DNA of 64,000 nt from Clarkia xantiana subsp. parviflora (lineage: Eukaryota; Streptophyta; Magnoliopsida; Myrtales; Onagraceae). The DNA lies in contig JAPTYO010000002.1 in NCBI GenBank assembly GCA_036873135.1, positions 32,789,452-32,853,451 on the forward strand. Reading direction: 5' to 3'. Below are positions 50,295 through 60,961 of the stretch, piece by piece; positions within the stretch are counted from its first letter, which is position 1; each line of letters starts with the position of its first letter. The translations under genes were made by a program, and so were the position numbers. A model generated the notes under the pieces. That model was not told where the DNA came from, made no database searches, and was given only the letters and a program-made list of their open reading frames with translations.

Positions 50295-51034
50295 TGTTGG
50301 ATCACGGGCGAAGCTCTGTTACGTCCTTGACGGAATGATTGGACTCCTAAGCTCCGCGTGGTCCTGCAAAAGGGGATGGCCTGGGTGGTGACCCAGAATC
50401 CCTCTCCGATGCTTAAATAAGTACGGTGATCAATGTAGTGGTAAGCACAGTCTAAGCTCGTATTAGAATTGGTGTTTTCTGGGGTAACTTCCTCCTTTAT
50501 ATAGGAGGAGAAGTCACCCAGAGTTACCTGAGGCCAAGCTTGGCCGTTGTAGCCATGATTCCGTATATCTCGGGAGATTCTGTATATTTCGCCCCACGCT
50601 CCGCGTATCTTACCCGTACTCCGTGTATCTCGGGCACGCCCTGCGTATCTCGGGGGAATTTATCCATTATCTTTAACCGTCTCCCACTACTCTATCTGGT
50701 AGGCGGGTTTCTCGGTCTTATCCTCTGATCCCAAGTCTCGACTCCTGTCGGGGACTTCAGAGTTATCTCATTCTAGATCACCACCCAGGACCTTCAGTCT
50801 CTGCGGGACAGGTCCAGCCTCTGCGGGGCTTTATTATCGGGGCCTTTACCAAGGCATATCGGGGCCTGCTCGGAGGCTTCTTATCGGGAGCGTTTAGCTC
50901 TTATGTCGGGGTCGCTTAAGTCGGGACCCTTCGTACTGGGCCTCTGGGCCTTCCAGGCTTTCACGAGGCCCACTGGACCTACTCACCGTCCATTGGCTGT
51001 TTAACGGGGCTAACGATTACATCGGAACCCATCA
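50295..51034 (-). repeat. Gypsy 3' LTR
   Basis: 740 bp starting TGTTGGATCACGG and ending GGAACCCATCA. It differs from the other LTR near 50380 (GGCC here, GACC there) and near 50580 (TTCTG here, TTCCG there). It contains several short repeats of CGTATCTCGGG type. The adjacent polypurine tract reads CTTGGGGGCAAA on the element strand. Confidence 0.95.
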
Positions 51035-51717
51035 TTTGCCCCCAAGACATGGGGGACTTTTAGTTCGTTATGTCTTCTGATCCCGTGCCCACCAACCTTT
51101 TCATCGGAGGCCTTTGTCTTTATTTCCCCCGATACCACCGTCGGAGGCGTTTTGCTTTTTGGCTTCTCCGATACCACCGTCGGAGCCTTTTACTTTAAGT
51201 ATGGTTGTTGCATAACAGTCTCTTACTCATGATTGCTTTGGGCCCACCGGGCCCCATGAGCAGTTGCCAAATCCGAGGAGTCTCCTCGGCTACTGCAGCA
51301 TTAAATGCCTGAAGATAGAGAAACGACGTTTGAACTAGCGTGACTGCTGTTTTCTGAAAAAGGCAACTGTGATGTCACACACGTCCTCTCCGTGCCTATA
51401 ATCTCGTCGATTGAGATCGTGTCGTTTCCTCTTCAACGGTGCAGATCAAGCCCATCCAGCTGTCTCCTCTGCACCGTCCCATAGTTCAATGGCTCTGATC
51501 AAGTCGTTTCGTCTTCAACGGTCACGATTATATCCCTCCATTTGCCTTTTTGCCTATAAAAGAGAAGACCCTAGTCTTATTCACTTCTTCTGCGTTCCTC
51601 CACTCTCAGTCTTCTTTGCATTTGAAGTTCTCTCCGAGCTCCTCCTGGTACTTCAAGCGATCAAGGCGACTTCACCTTTCTCCGATCTTCCTTCTCCTCA
51701 CCCTTTGACCACCGATC

Positions 51718-54432
51718 ATGTCTGGTAAGGACCTCTTTCCATGTTTCGTGATCTGCATACTGTTTACTCTTCTTTTCTCAATTTTCCCTGTCTGTAATTG
51801 TTTTAGACGAGGCTAGTTCTGAGGTTAGGGCTCCCTTCTTCTTTGAATTTGCTGTCAATGAAATATCCGAGGGTTCATATGAGGCGGCCCTTAGGGAAGG
51901 GTGCATCACCTCGGATTGGGAGCCTCGCTTCCCCTATGGGTCCCAATCTGCTGGTAGGAGGAAGCACATTATTACGCCTCCTCGAGCGGGGGAGGCATTT
52001 GTCTCTACTGGACAAATAAGCGCGGGGATTCGGTTCCCCTTCTGCGGCAACATGGTGGAGATGTGTAATTTTTACAAAACACATCCTTGCACCTTCTCCC
52101 CACACGCCATCCGCGTGTGGAATGCTTTCCAACTTCTGTGTCACCGCCAACAATGGACATACAGTCTCCTGCTATTCCGCACCTTCTACGGCATGAAGTG
52201 CAACAAAGCCGGTGTTTGCTCCTTCTCCCCCCGACTCCCCAAGTGGACAAGGGAGCAACTCTCACGCTACGGCTGGGATAGTGAAACCTGGAAGTTTCAC
52301 AAGGATCGGATCCTGATCCGCGACTCGGGTTCTGATAACAGTGGCTGGAAGAAATATTACTTCTTCGTCCAGCATAGCTCTGTCCCCTGGCCTCGATGGG
52401 AGGTCGTGGCGGATCCTGCCCCCAAGCTCCAGGATTACTCCGAGGATGACCTCAATACCCTCCAGATGGTTCAACTCTACCGCTGGGGGGATAATTTCAT
52501 ACCCCTCGACGCCAACAAGCTCCAGGAGAGGGACCTGATTACTATTGGAGTCCGACTCCTCGATTCTATTTCCAAGGATTTAGTCATCTGGGTAATATTT
52601 CTAACTGTTTTATTTTTACCTTTTTGCAGCCAAGAAGGCTTCTCTGTTGACTCATCTCGTTATGAAGCAGGGCGAGACTGATGCTGTACAAAGCGGTTCC
52701 AGGCGGAAGCGCAAGTTGGTGAAGAAAGGGGTTTCCTCCTCGACCCCTCTAGCTGCTGCTCCGACTGAGGAGCGGGTCGTGGCCAAGAAGGCCAGGCGGG
52801 AGGAGATAGATCAGGCCTTTGGGGCCACCACCGTCGAGGAAGGTAAGCGCGTTCGTCGTGCGATTACAAAAAATATAAAAAATTAATTCCCAAGGAGTTT
52901 ATCCCCGCTGATCGGAAGACACGGGTTCAAGAGATTAAATTCGTCCTTCAAGGAGAGATTCCCCATGTTATTGAGGCGGGATATTACAACGTCCTTGGGA
53001 AGAAACAATATTTCGATCGTCAGATCATCTGGTGCCCTGAGGGTACTCTTCCTGACTTCATTCGTCCCGCTGCCACAGGTCCTTTGGAGATTCCTCCCCC
53101 GACAGAGGCTATTATTCCTGCGGAGACGGCGGCTCCGCAAGAATTGATGCTGGAGGATGCCTCGGCGGGAGCTCAGTTCCGCCAGGTGACCGATTTGGAA
53201 GCTTCTCCTTCCGTCGAAGAGCCTGAAGAGGGGGGCCTGCTTCCTCGTGGCAGGTCGAGGTCCCGGAGCGCACGACCCGCTGCTAGGGACGTGTCTAAGA
53301 GTCCTCCTCCCATTCTTCGTACTCCGACCCCCGAGCCGCACGTTGAGGTGGCTCCTCCGGCTTCAAGTTCTGGGGTCATTCCCCCACTCCCCGTGGATGA
53401 AAACCTTTATAAGGTTTTTACTCCCGACCAGGGGATGCTACCCTGGAACCCCATCGAGTCTCTCCGTGGTGTTCCACTTCGGCGGGGAGACCTTGATCCC
53501 AGCTTGGCCCTGCATCTGCTGGCGGGGTCAGTTCCTCCGGCCTTGAAGCGGCCCCTGTCCTTCGCGCAGGAGGACCTTGAGGAGGAGATTCGTGACATGG
53601 CCATCCGACGGATGGAGGTAAAACTTCTATTCTCGTTTCATTCTCTTCACCACTTTCATCTTCAATTGTTTACATCTTGATCTCCTCTTTTTCTCAGGAC
53701 ACCGCCAACCAACAGCGCTGCTTTGGCCTTATCCTGGCCCTGAAGAGTGCTTTGGTGGAGGCTCAGGCCCAGGCGAACCCTGAAGCCCTAGCCAGGCTTC
53801 AGATGGAGCGTGACGAGGCGGTGGCGGCCGAAAATAAGATGGCCAAGGAGAAGGCTCTCCTCGATGACATGGCCACAAGCCTGCTCAAGAAGGTCCATGA
53901 CCATGAGGCTGTCATGCGTCGAGAACGGAAGATGGCCCAAGCGGACCAGCAGCGGAATGAGCAGGAGAAGCAGCAACTCATCCATGAGAAGAACATCCTC
54001 GCAGATCTTCTGACAGAAGCCAAAGCCAAGCTCGAAGCGGAAAGGGCAGAGTTCTCTGCCAAACTAGCTGAGGCAAAGGCTCAAGGTCTCGAGGAAGGCC
54101 GTGAGGAGGGTCGTCTTCAGGGCCACAAGGAGTATCGGGACTCTGAAGAATTCAAGCTGGCTGCTGTGGAGTTCTGCAAGTCCGAGGTGGAGGACACTTT
54201 ATTCAACGCTGTCGAAGAACTCTACACAGTCTATGCGGATTCCATCGACTTCACGAAGTCCGAGACCCTTGCCCCTGTTGCGGAGAAGTACTTCAACCTC
54301 CCCGCTGAGAGTGAAGAGGCTGCTGCCGCGGACCCGACTCTGCCAACTGCGGAGCCTTCCTCCCAAGCCCTTCCAGACCTTGCTCCTTCCGACGCCGCTG
54401 AGGGTCCATCTTCTAACAAGGACCAAGTTTAA
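51718..54432 (+). CDS. Antisense gene of the Tat-type Gypsy element (putative gypsy-type transposon family)
   Basis: This gene runs opposite to gag-pol. Proposed exons: 51718-51724 (ATGTCTG only), 51807-52591, 52630-53617 and 53698-54432, all with GT...AG introns. Joining exons 1 and 2 gives MSDEASSEVRAPFFFEF. Exon 2 has a conserved globular part (NMVEMCNFYKTHPCTFSPHA, WKKYYFFVQHSSVPWPRWEV) of the kind found in plant 'putative gypsy type transposon' proteins. Exon 3 is basic, then acidic and Ser/Pro/Arg-rich. Exon 4 is a long Glu/Lys/Ala-rich coiled coil (residues LARLQMERDEAVAAENKMA onward) ending at 54430. The exon 2/3 junction is out of phase by one base, and a run of A near 52870 needs a one-base shift, so this copy may be mutated or spliced differently. 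Function is unknown. Confidence 0.7.
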
Positions 54433-54639
54433 TGCTTACATTTTCAGTCTTTGTTGTTTATCTCCTTTACCTTTTGTAATGAACTCCTTTGGCCTTCGAG
54501 CCTTTATATGAATGGTTTTCTCTCCATCTGTCTTGGCTCCGATCCGATTTTCGTTTGCACTTTATCTAAAGCGGCTTTAAGTTCGTTACTCAGAACATTC
54601 CGATGCGCCATACGTCCTTCTGACGTTTTACTCAAGACT

Positions 54640-54800
54640 TTTACCATTTAAGGTTTCTCATCCAAAGTCGGGACTTCACCATTTAAGGTTTCTCATCCCA
54701 TCGGGACTTCGCCACTCAAGGCTTCTCGTCTAAAATCGGGACTTCACCACTTAAGGTTTCTCGTCCCATCGGGACTTTACCACTCAAGGCTTTCATTGCG
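54640..54800. repeat. Minisatellite 1 in the Gypsy element
   Basis: About four to five imperfect units of about 32-35 bp with TCGGGACTTCACCA(C/T)TTAAGG and TTTCTC(A/G)TCC. It lies just after the antisense gene. Confidence 0.8.
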
Positions 54801-54819
54801 TCTCTACTGGACGGCTTAA

Positions 54820-55110
54820 TCGTACCCTTTAAGGCTTTTTGCCGCGTCATATAGACGACTTACGCGGACCTGTTAAGGCTTTTTCACACCCGTTAAGGCT
54901 TTTGGCCGCATCATATAGACGACTTACGCGGACCCATCAGGGTCTTTTCATACCTAGGCTTTTGGTTGCATCATATAGACGACTTACGTGTACCCCGTAG
55001 GGCTTTTGTCCATACCTGTTAGGGCTTTTGGCCGCGCCATATAGACGACTTACGCGTCCCCCGCGGGGCTTTTATCGTACCTCGGAAGGCTTTTGTCGCG
55101 TCACTCAGGA
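54820..55110. repeat. Minisatellite 2 in the Gypsy element
   Basis: Four or so imperfect units of about 60-65 bp with AGGCTTTTGGCCGC, then TCATATAGACGACTTACGCG and a variable end (GACCCGTTAAGG type). Tandem arrays near the 3' end are common in Tat/Ogre-type elements. Confidence 0.8.
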
Positions 55111-55246
55111 CGTCTTATTAACAATTAGAATAAATTCGAAAGCAATTTAATCGAAAGGCAACTTCTTTTATTCACTAATAATTCAAAGTAGGCTTACATC
55201 GGATTTTATTGATTGACAATTTGCGCCATTCGCGGCGGCTTTCATA

Positions 55247-58200
55247 TCAAACATGATACTTCTTCAAGTGTTCACCACTGAAGGAGTGCTTCAACGTCTT
55301 GCCTTCGAGATCCTCTAACTTGTATGCATTGGGCACTAGCATCCCCACGATCTTGTACGGTCCTTCCCATTTTGGTGACAGCTTGTTGATCTGATCCTGA
55401 TGAACAAACTCGTTCCTCCGCCAGACAAGTTCTCCCACGAAGAATTGTCGGGACCTGACACGCCGATTATAGTATCGGGCTGTTGCCAGACGCATCCGGG
55501 CCTGGACTTCATCAGCCTTCCATCTCTTCTCCTCGAGCAGGTCTAAGTCCAGACGTCTTATTTCCTCATTTGTCAGCGGCTCATAATATTTTGCGCGGTG
55601 GGACGCCACCGCTATCTCCACGGGAGCAACTGCCTCCGTGCCATAAACCAGGCCAAACGGAGTTTCTCCTGTTGATTGCTTGGGTGTCGTTCTCACAGCC
55701 CATAGCACATTCTCGAGCTCATCCAGCCAATGGCCCTGCAAAGCATAGACTCTCTTCTTCAAGCCATCCATCACGATCTTGTTGGCTGACTCTACCTGGC
55801 CATTGGTCTGGGCGTGGCGGACCGAAGCGGTCCGATGCTCAATGTTTAATTCTTCCAGGTACTCCTTTAACTGAGCCCCATTGAACGGAGGGCCATTATC
55901 GCTAATCAACACTCGTGGGACCCCGTATCGGGATACGATTTGAGTCTGAAGGAACTTGAGGATATGCTGCCCCGTCGTTCTAGCCAATGCTTTGGCCTCT
56001 ATCCACTTTGAAAAGTAGTCGATAGCCACGAGTAAATACTTGCACTGACCTTTCGCTTGGGGAAGTGGTCCCACCAAGTCAATTCCCCATTGCGCAAAGG
56101 GCCATGCACTTCTGATGGGCATTAAGTCCGCGGCGGGAGCCATGATATTTGGGGCGTACCTCTGGCATGCATCACAGGATTGGACCATCGCGGTCGCTTC
56201 TTTGTTCATCGAGGGCCAGTAGTAGCCTAAGTTCAATGCTTTCCTTACTAGAGATCGGGCCCCTTCATGGCAGGCCGCGACTCCTTCGTGAAGCTCCCTC
56301 AAAATCCGATTTGTATCAGGCTCTGCTACGCATTTTAAGAAAGGTTTTACGTACCCTTTTTTGTATAATTGGTTGTCCACCATCGCGTAGTTATCTGCAA
56401 TCCGCCGCAACCTGACGGCTGCCACTTTATCCTCGGGGAGTACTCCCGTAGTCAGGTACGTGACCATCGGGGTCATCCAAGTGGGCTTCTCCTCTTCTTC
56501 CGATCCTGTCCCAACAGCACAGACCTCCACCGGGTCGATGTTTGAGATAATCATCTTTTCTAGGAAATGCACCTTCCGATTCTCCTCGGGGGTCACTCCC
56601 AGAGCGAACTTGCTCAAGGCATCTGCTTCCACGTTTTCTTCCCTCGGGATCGCCTCGATATCAAAACTTTTGAAGCTTCCTTTCAAAGTCTGCACCTCGT
56701 GCAAATATTTCTTCATCGTCGGGCTCTTAGCTTCATAGTTCCCCTGGACTTGATTTACAACCAAGCTAGCATCGCACTTTACTTTTAAATGATCGACCCC
56801 CGTACCCTTGGCAATCTTGAGGCCCGTGATGAGAGCCTCGTACTCTGCTTCGTTATTGGTGGCTTTGAATGTCAACGCCAGGGCATATCGTAAAGGCTCG
56901 CCTCCGCCGGGCGGTATCAATACGAATCCTGCCCCCGAGCCTTCTACACTTGATGAACCATCAGTGTACATCTTCCACGTATTCTCCTCATTTGGCTGTT
57001 CTGGCTGCTGTTCTGTTGTCGGGACTTCTTCCATGGCTGCCCCCTCTGCGGGACCCGTTACTTCCAGATCGGGTGCCGTAGACTCAGCTATAAAATCTGC
57101 CAATGCCTGGCCCTTAATAGCGGTTCTCGGAGCGAAATGAATTCGGAACTCCGTCAGCTCGATGGCCCATTTTACCAATCTCCCCGACGCCTCCGGTCGG
57201 TTCAAAAAGTGTTTTAAGGGCTGGTTAGTCAATACCGTGACTTCATGGGCATGGAAGTAAGGTCGCAGCTTTCGAGCGGCAATAATCAACGCGAAGAGAT
57301 ACTTCTCAATAGCGGGATAATTTATTTCAGACTTGGCAAATGCCTTGCTTACATAATAGATGGGCACTTGGTTACCCTTGACAAGCTTAATCAAAACGGA
57401 ACTAACAGCTACTTCAGAAACAGCCAAATAGAGATAGAGCGGCTCGCCTGGAACTGGTTTCGCCAACGGCGGTAGGGTACGGAGGTGCTGCTTTAATGCC
57501 TGGAATGCCTCCTCACACCTGTCGGTCCATTCGAACTTCTTGTTGGCCCTCAATACGTCAAAAAAGGGCATAGCTCGATCACTCGCCTTGGATAAGAAGC
57601 GATTCATTGCGGCCAACCGGCCATTCAGCACCTGGACCTCTCGATGATTCCTCGGGGACTGCATCTCCTCGATCGCTCGCAGCTTCTCAGGGTTCACCTC
57701 GATTCCTCTCTGGCTCACCATGAACCCTAGGAACTTCCCCGAGTTTACCCCGAAAGCACATTTGTCGGGGTTCAGCCGAACCTGATGGAACTTCATCCGC
57801 TCAAATGCTGCCGCCAAATTCTGGACATGGTCTCCTGCCTGTCGGGACTTCACCAGCATGTCGTCCACATATGCCTCCATGGTTTTCCCTAGCATGTCCC
57901 CGAACAACTTGTTCACCATCCGCTGGTAAGTTGCTCCGGCATTGATCAATCCGAAGGGCATCACGTCATAATGGTAGACATCACTGTCGGCATAGAAGGC
58001 CGTATGGGGGGCATCATTCTTCGCCATCTTAATCTGGTTGTACCCAGAATACGCATCCATGAAGCTCAGCAGCTCATGTCCCGATGTAGCATCCACCAGC
58101 TGGTCAATCCTTGGAAGCGGGTAGCAGTCCTTCGGGCAGGCTTTGTTTAAGTCGCGGAAGTCAACACACATTCGCCACTTTCCATTACTCTTTCGCACCA

Positions 58201-60907
58201 GCACTGGGTTAGCCACCCAAGTCTGGAATCGGAGCTCCTTGATGAATCCAGCATCGAGCAGTCTGCCCACCTCCTGCTGAATCGCGATCCTCTTGTCTGC
58301 GCCCATCGGACGCCTCCTCTGCGCGATGGGCTTGATCGCAGGGTCAATCTTGAGCTCATGCACTATTACGTCGGGACTGATTCCTGGCATATCACTTGGG
58401 GACCAGGCAAACAGCTCCTTGAACTCCTTCAAGAGCTCGATCAACTCTCGTGCTCTTTCATCCGACAGGGCAGAGCCGATTTTCACCTTCCTCTGAGGCC
58501 CATCGATCTCCACTTCCTTCAAGTCCTCCATGGGGGCGGGACGCCCATACTCTTCTCGAGGATCGGTATCTGTCTGAAGAACAGTCATGGTCTCCCTCCT
58601 TCTTCGTCGGGTGGCATTAACATAGCATTTCCGCGACGCCACCTGGTCACCCTTGACCTCTCCTACTCCGTTATCAGTTGGGAACTTCATCTTCTGATGG
58701 ACCGTCGAGGCGACTGCCATGAGAGGGTTGATAGTGGTCCTCCCGATGATCGCGTTATATGCCCCCGCGGACTCCACCACGACGAAATCTACGTTCCGCC
58801 TCTCCATCTTCCAGCCACTACCAAACTCTACTGGTAAGGTAATCATTCCTAGCGGGTAGGAAGTGGCGCCAGAGAATCCCACCATCGGGAAGTCTACCTG
58901 CGTCAGATCCTTCTTCGTCTTTCCCATGGCTTCCAGAGCATCCATGAAAAGAATATCGGAGGAGCTCCCTCCATCTATCAGGATCCGTTTCATCTCGAAT
59001 CCGTCCACATCTAGAGTCACGACCAGGGCGTCGTCATGAGGGCTCTCCACGCCAACTAAATCCTTCGCTGAAAAAGAAATCTCCATCTCCTCTTTCAGGG
59101 TCCACGACCGGGACCTTTTCCCCAATACCACCGCAGCAGATATGCGCGAGGCATAATTTTCTCTGGAAGCGGAGGTATCACCTCCCGCTGCCATTCCTCC
59201 ATGGATGACATTGATAGTTCCCCGCCTCTCCTTGCGGGCACCTGATCCTGAGGCTTCCTGCTCCACCTTCTTCTTCTTCGGGGATCTGTCACGGGATTTC
59301 GAACGGGAACGAGACCTACTTCTGGAACGAGATCGGCACCGTCCCTTCCCGACAAATTCCTTCAGCTTCCCCTTCTGGATCAGCTTTTCAATCTCTTTCT
59401 TCAGTTCCCGACAATTTTCGGTGTCGTGACCATTAGCTCGATGATAACGACAGTAACGGTCCGGGCGGCCTCCCAGATATTCGCCCTCTTTCCTCGGGGG
59501 GTATCGAACGAGGCCTTGTCGCTCCATCACAGCTAGCACAGAAGCCATCGAGGTGTTGATGGGGGCGGGCCGACCCTCTCGATTGTCTTTCCCCGAGGGA
59601 CGTTTGTCTTCTCTCCGGTCGGGACGACCTCGGTTTCTACTCCCCTCCGATTTGTCGCTTCTCTTGCGATCATCCGACAGCTTGGATGACGCCTTTCCTC
59701 TCCCCGACTTCGGGGGGTCCAACTCTCCAGCAGCAATTTTTGACTCCTGGACATCAATTTGCTGCTTCACCCTCGCTTGCAGGGCCTCCATGCTCCATAT
59801 AGCCTTCGCGGCCACACTGTGCATCAGGTCGGAGCCATACGGAGCACTCAGGTTCCGCAGGAAAGTACGGATCATCTCTCCTTCTGAGATTTCTTCATCA
59901 ATCTCCGCAGCGGTGGCGGTGAACCGTTGGTAATAATACGCCAACGATTCGTCAGGTCTCTGCACCACCTGGGTTAGGGTCCTCACGCTTTTCAGGAGGC
60001 GTCTCCGACCTTGATACTGCTTAATAAAGCGGTCGTGCATGTCAGCCCAGCACGTGATACTTCCTGGCGGGAGGCTGAAGAACCAAGTCATGGCCCTTTC
60101 TCCCAGAGTTATCGGGAACAACGAACATATGAGATCTTCGTTTGAAGTCCTACCCATGCATGCCTGAACGTGCCTTTGCACATGGCGGACTGGGTCTCCT
60201 TCCCCATCATACTCCTTGATCGTCGGGATGCCTATCCCAGGCGGGGCGACAGTGTCGATCAGTCGTGGCACGAAAGGGTGACTGGACCGATCCCTCAGCT
60301 CCGACGTCATCTGCTTTTGGTCACCCATATAAATACTAACAATTTTCACCACCTGGTCAGCGGTGAGGGGACCATTCAGGGGGATGGTCCTATTCTGCAC
60401 TGGTCCGGGACCGTCAACCACGAACTTCTCGGAGTGCATAGGCTCTTTACCCTTGTCCTGGGGCGGAACCTCTGGTACGTCCTGCTCCTCTGGGGCCACC
60501 CTTGGTGGGGGTGGCGGCAACTTCTCTTGCGGGGGCAGCTCCTCCGCTCTCCGGGCGGCCTCTCTCTTGTCCAGCAAGGCTTCCATGGCAGCTAGGAACA
60601 TTGGCATGGCCTCCGCTACTGCCTTGGCCAACTCCGAGTTCGAAGACGACCCTTCTTCCCTTCGCGGGGCATCTCCAGCTTCAGGGCCCACCGGGTTTGG
60701 TGGAGCGTCATCTTCCCCCCTACGAGGGACCTCTTGTCTGTCCCTTCCAGTGTCTCGGACTGAGACCTCATCACCATGTCCCCCTGTCTGAGAAAGGGCA
60801 GGGTTCTCACCTTGTTCAGCAGCACGTTCCGGCAACGGGGAGTTCACGGTTCCTGTGGGACGAGAGCTGCCGGCCGGAACTTGCTTCTTCTTGCCACCAC
60901 CGGCCAT
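55247..60907 (-). CDS. Gypsy gag-pol polyprotein (Tat type), intact
   Basis: 1886 codons from the ATG at 60907 (MAGGGKKKQV). The open frame extends 18 codons upstream to a TTG overlapping the PBS, which is not a likely start. Domains in order: gag with retrotransposon gag core (about 170-330); an SR-rich stretch after the knuckle-like CRYHRANGHDTENC (about 500-515); aspartic protease LIDGGSSSDILF (about 640); RT with CVDFRDLNKACPKDCYPLPR and YVDDMLVKS (about 1010); first RNase H; second, archaeal-type RNase H with MYTDGSSSVEGSG (about 1315); integrase with CDACQRYA finger and DDE residues in GIDLVGPL, ISDNGPPF and GQVESANK (about 1605-1705). No stops or frameshifts are seen, so it could be functional. 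Confidence 0.93.
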   Translation of the reverse strand: MAGGGKKKQVPAGSSRPTGTVNSPLPERAAEQGENPALSQTGGHGDEVSVRDTGRDRQEVPRRGEDDAPPNPVGPEAGDAPRREEGSSSNSELAKAVAEAMPMFLAAMEALLDKREAARRAEELPPQEKLPPPPPRVAPEEQDVPEVPPQDKGKEPMHSEKFVVDGPGPVQNRTIPLNGPLTADQVVKIVSIYMGDQKQMTSELRDRSSHPFVPRLIDTVAPPGIGIPTIKEYDGEGDPVRHVQRHVQACMGRTSNEDLICSLFPITLGERAMTWFFSLPPGSITCWADMHDRFIKQYQGRRRLLKSVRTLTQVVQRPDESLAYYYQRFTATAAEIDEEISEGEMIRTFLRNLSAPYGSDLMHSVAAKAIWSMEALQARVKQQIDVQESKIAAGELDPPKSGRGKASSKLSDDRKRSDKSEGSRNRGRPDRREDKRPSGKDNREGRPAPINTSMASVLAVMERQGLVRYPPRKEGEYLGGRPDRYCRYHRANGHDTENCRELKKEIEKLIQKGKLKEFVGKGRCRSRSRSRSRSRSKSRDRSPKKKKVEQEASGSGARKERRGTINVIHGGMAAGGDTSASRENYASRISAAVVLGKRSRSWTLKEEMEISFSAKDLVGVESPHDDALVVTLDVDGFEMKRILIDGGSSSDILFMDALEAMGKTKKDLTQVDFPMVGFSGATSYPLGMITLPVEFGSGWKMERRNVDFVVVESAGAYNAIIGRTTINPLMAVASTVHQKMKFPTDNGVGEVKGDQVASRKCYVNATRRRRRETMTVLQTDTDPREEYGRPAPMEDLKEVEIDGPQRKVKIGSALSDERARELIELLKEFKELFAWSPSDMPGISPDVIVHELKIDPAIKPIAQRRRPMGADKRIAIQQEVGRLLDAGFIKELRFQTWVANPVLVRKSNGKWRMCVDFRDLNKACPKDCYPLPRIDQLVDATSGHELLSFMDAYSGYNQIKMAKNDAPHTAFYADSDVYHYDVMPFGLINAGATYQRMVNKLFGDMLGKTMEAYVDDMLVKSRQAGDHVQNLAAAFERMKFHQVRLNPDKCAFGVNSGKFLGFMVSQRGIEVNPEKLRAIEEMQSPRNHREVQVLNGRLAAMNRFLSKASDRAMPFFDVLRANKKFEWTDRCEEAFQALKQHLRTLPPLAKPVPGEPLYLYLAVSEVAVSSVLIKLVKGNQVPIYYVSKAFAKSEINYPAIEKYLFALIIAARKLRPYFHAHEVTVLTNQPLKHFLNRPEASGRLVKWAIELTEFRIHFAPRTAIKGQALADFIAESTAPDLEVTGPAEGAAMEEVPTTEQQPEQPNEENTWKMYTDGSSSVEGSGAGFVLIPPGGGEPLRYALALTFKATNNEAEYEALITGLKIAKGTGVDHLKVKCDASLVVNQVQGNYEAKSPTMKKYLHEVQTLKGSFKSFDIEAIPREENVEADALSKFALGVTPEENRKVHFLEKMIISNIDPVEVCAVGTGSEEEEKPTWMTPMVTYLTTGVLPEDKVAAVRLRRIADNYAMVDNQLYKKGYVKPFLKCVAEPDTNRILRELHEGVAACHEGARSLVRKALNLGYYWPSMNKEATAMVQSCDACQRYAPNIMAPAADLMPIRSAWPFAQWGIDLVGPLPQAKGQCKYLLVAIDYFSKWIEAKALARTTGQHILKFLQTQIVSRYGVPRVLISDNGPPFNGAQLKEYLEELNIEHRTASVRHAQTNGQVESANKIVMDGLKKRVYALQGHWLDELENVLWAVRTTPKQSTGETPFGLVYGTEAVAPVEIAVASHRAKYYEPLTNEEIRRLDLDLLEEKRWKADEVQARMRLATARYYNRRVRSRQFFVGELVWRRNEFVHQDQINKLSPKWEGPYKIVGMLVPNAYKLEDLEGKTLKHSFSGEHLKKYHV

Positions 60908-60942
60908 TGATCTGGTAGAAACTATCTTGACTTTTCGTAAGC

Positions 60943-60961
60943 TTCCCACAGACGGCGCCAA
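60943..60961 (-). other. Gypsy primer binding site
   Basis: Element strand reads TTGGCGCCGTCTGTGGGAA directly inside the 5' LTR. TGGCGCCGT-type sites are usual for Tat/Athila elements. I do not assign the tRNA. Confidence 0.8.

Noticed and set aside
54640..55110. CRISPR-like array
   Set aside because: Units are contiguous and imperfect with no unique spacers, and the sequence is plant nuclear DNA; these are minisatellites.
60908..60961. TTG-initiated N-terminal extension of Gypsy gag-pol
   Set aside because: It overlaps the primer binding site and non-coding leader; the ATG at 60907 is the first normal start.
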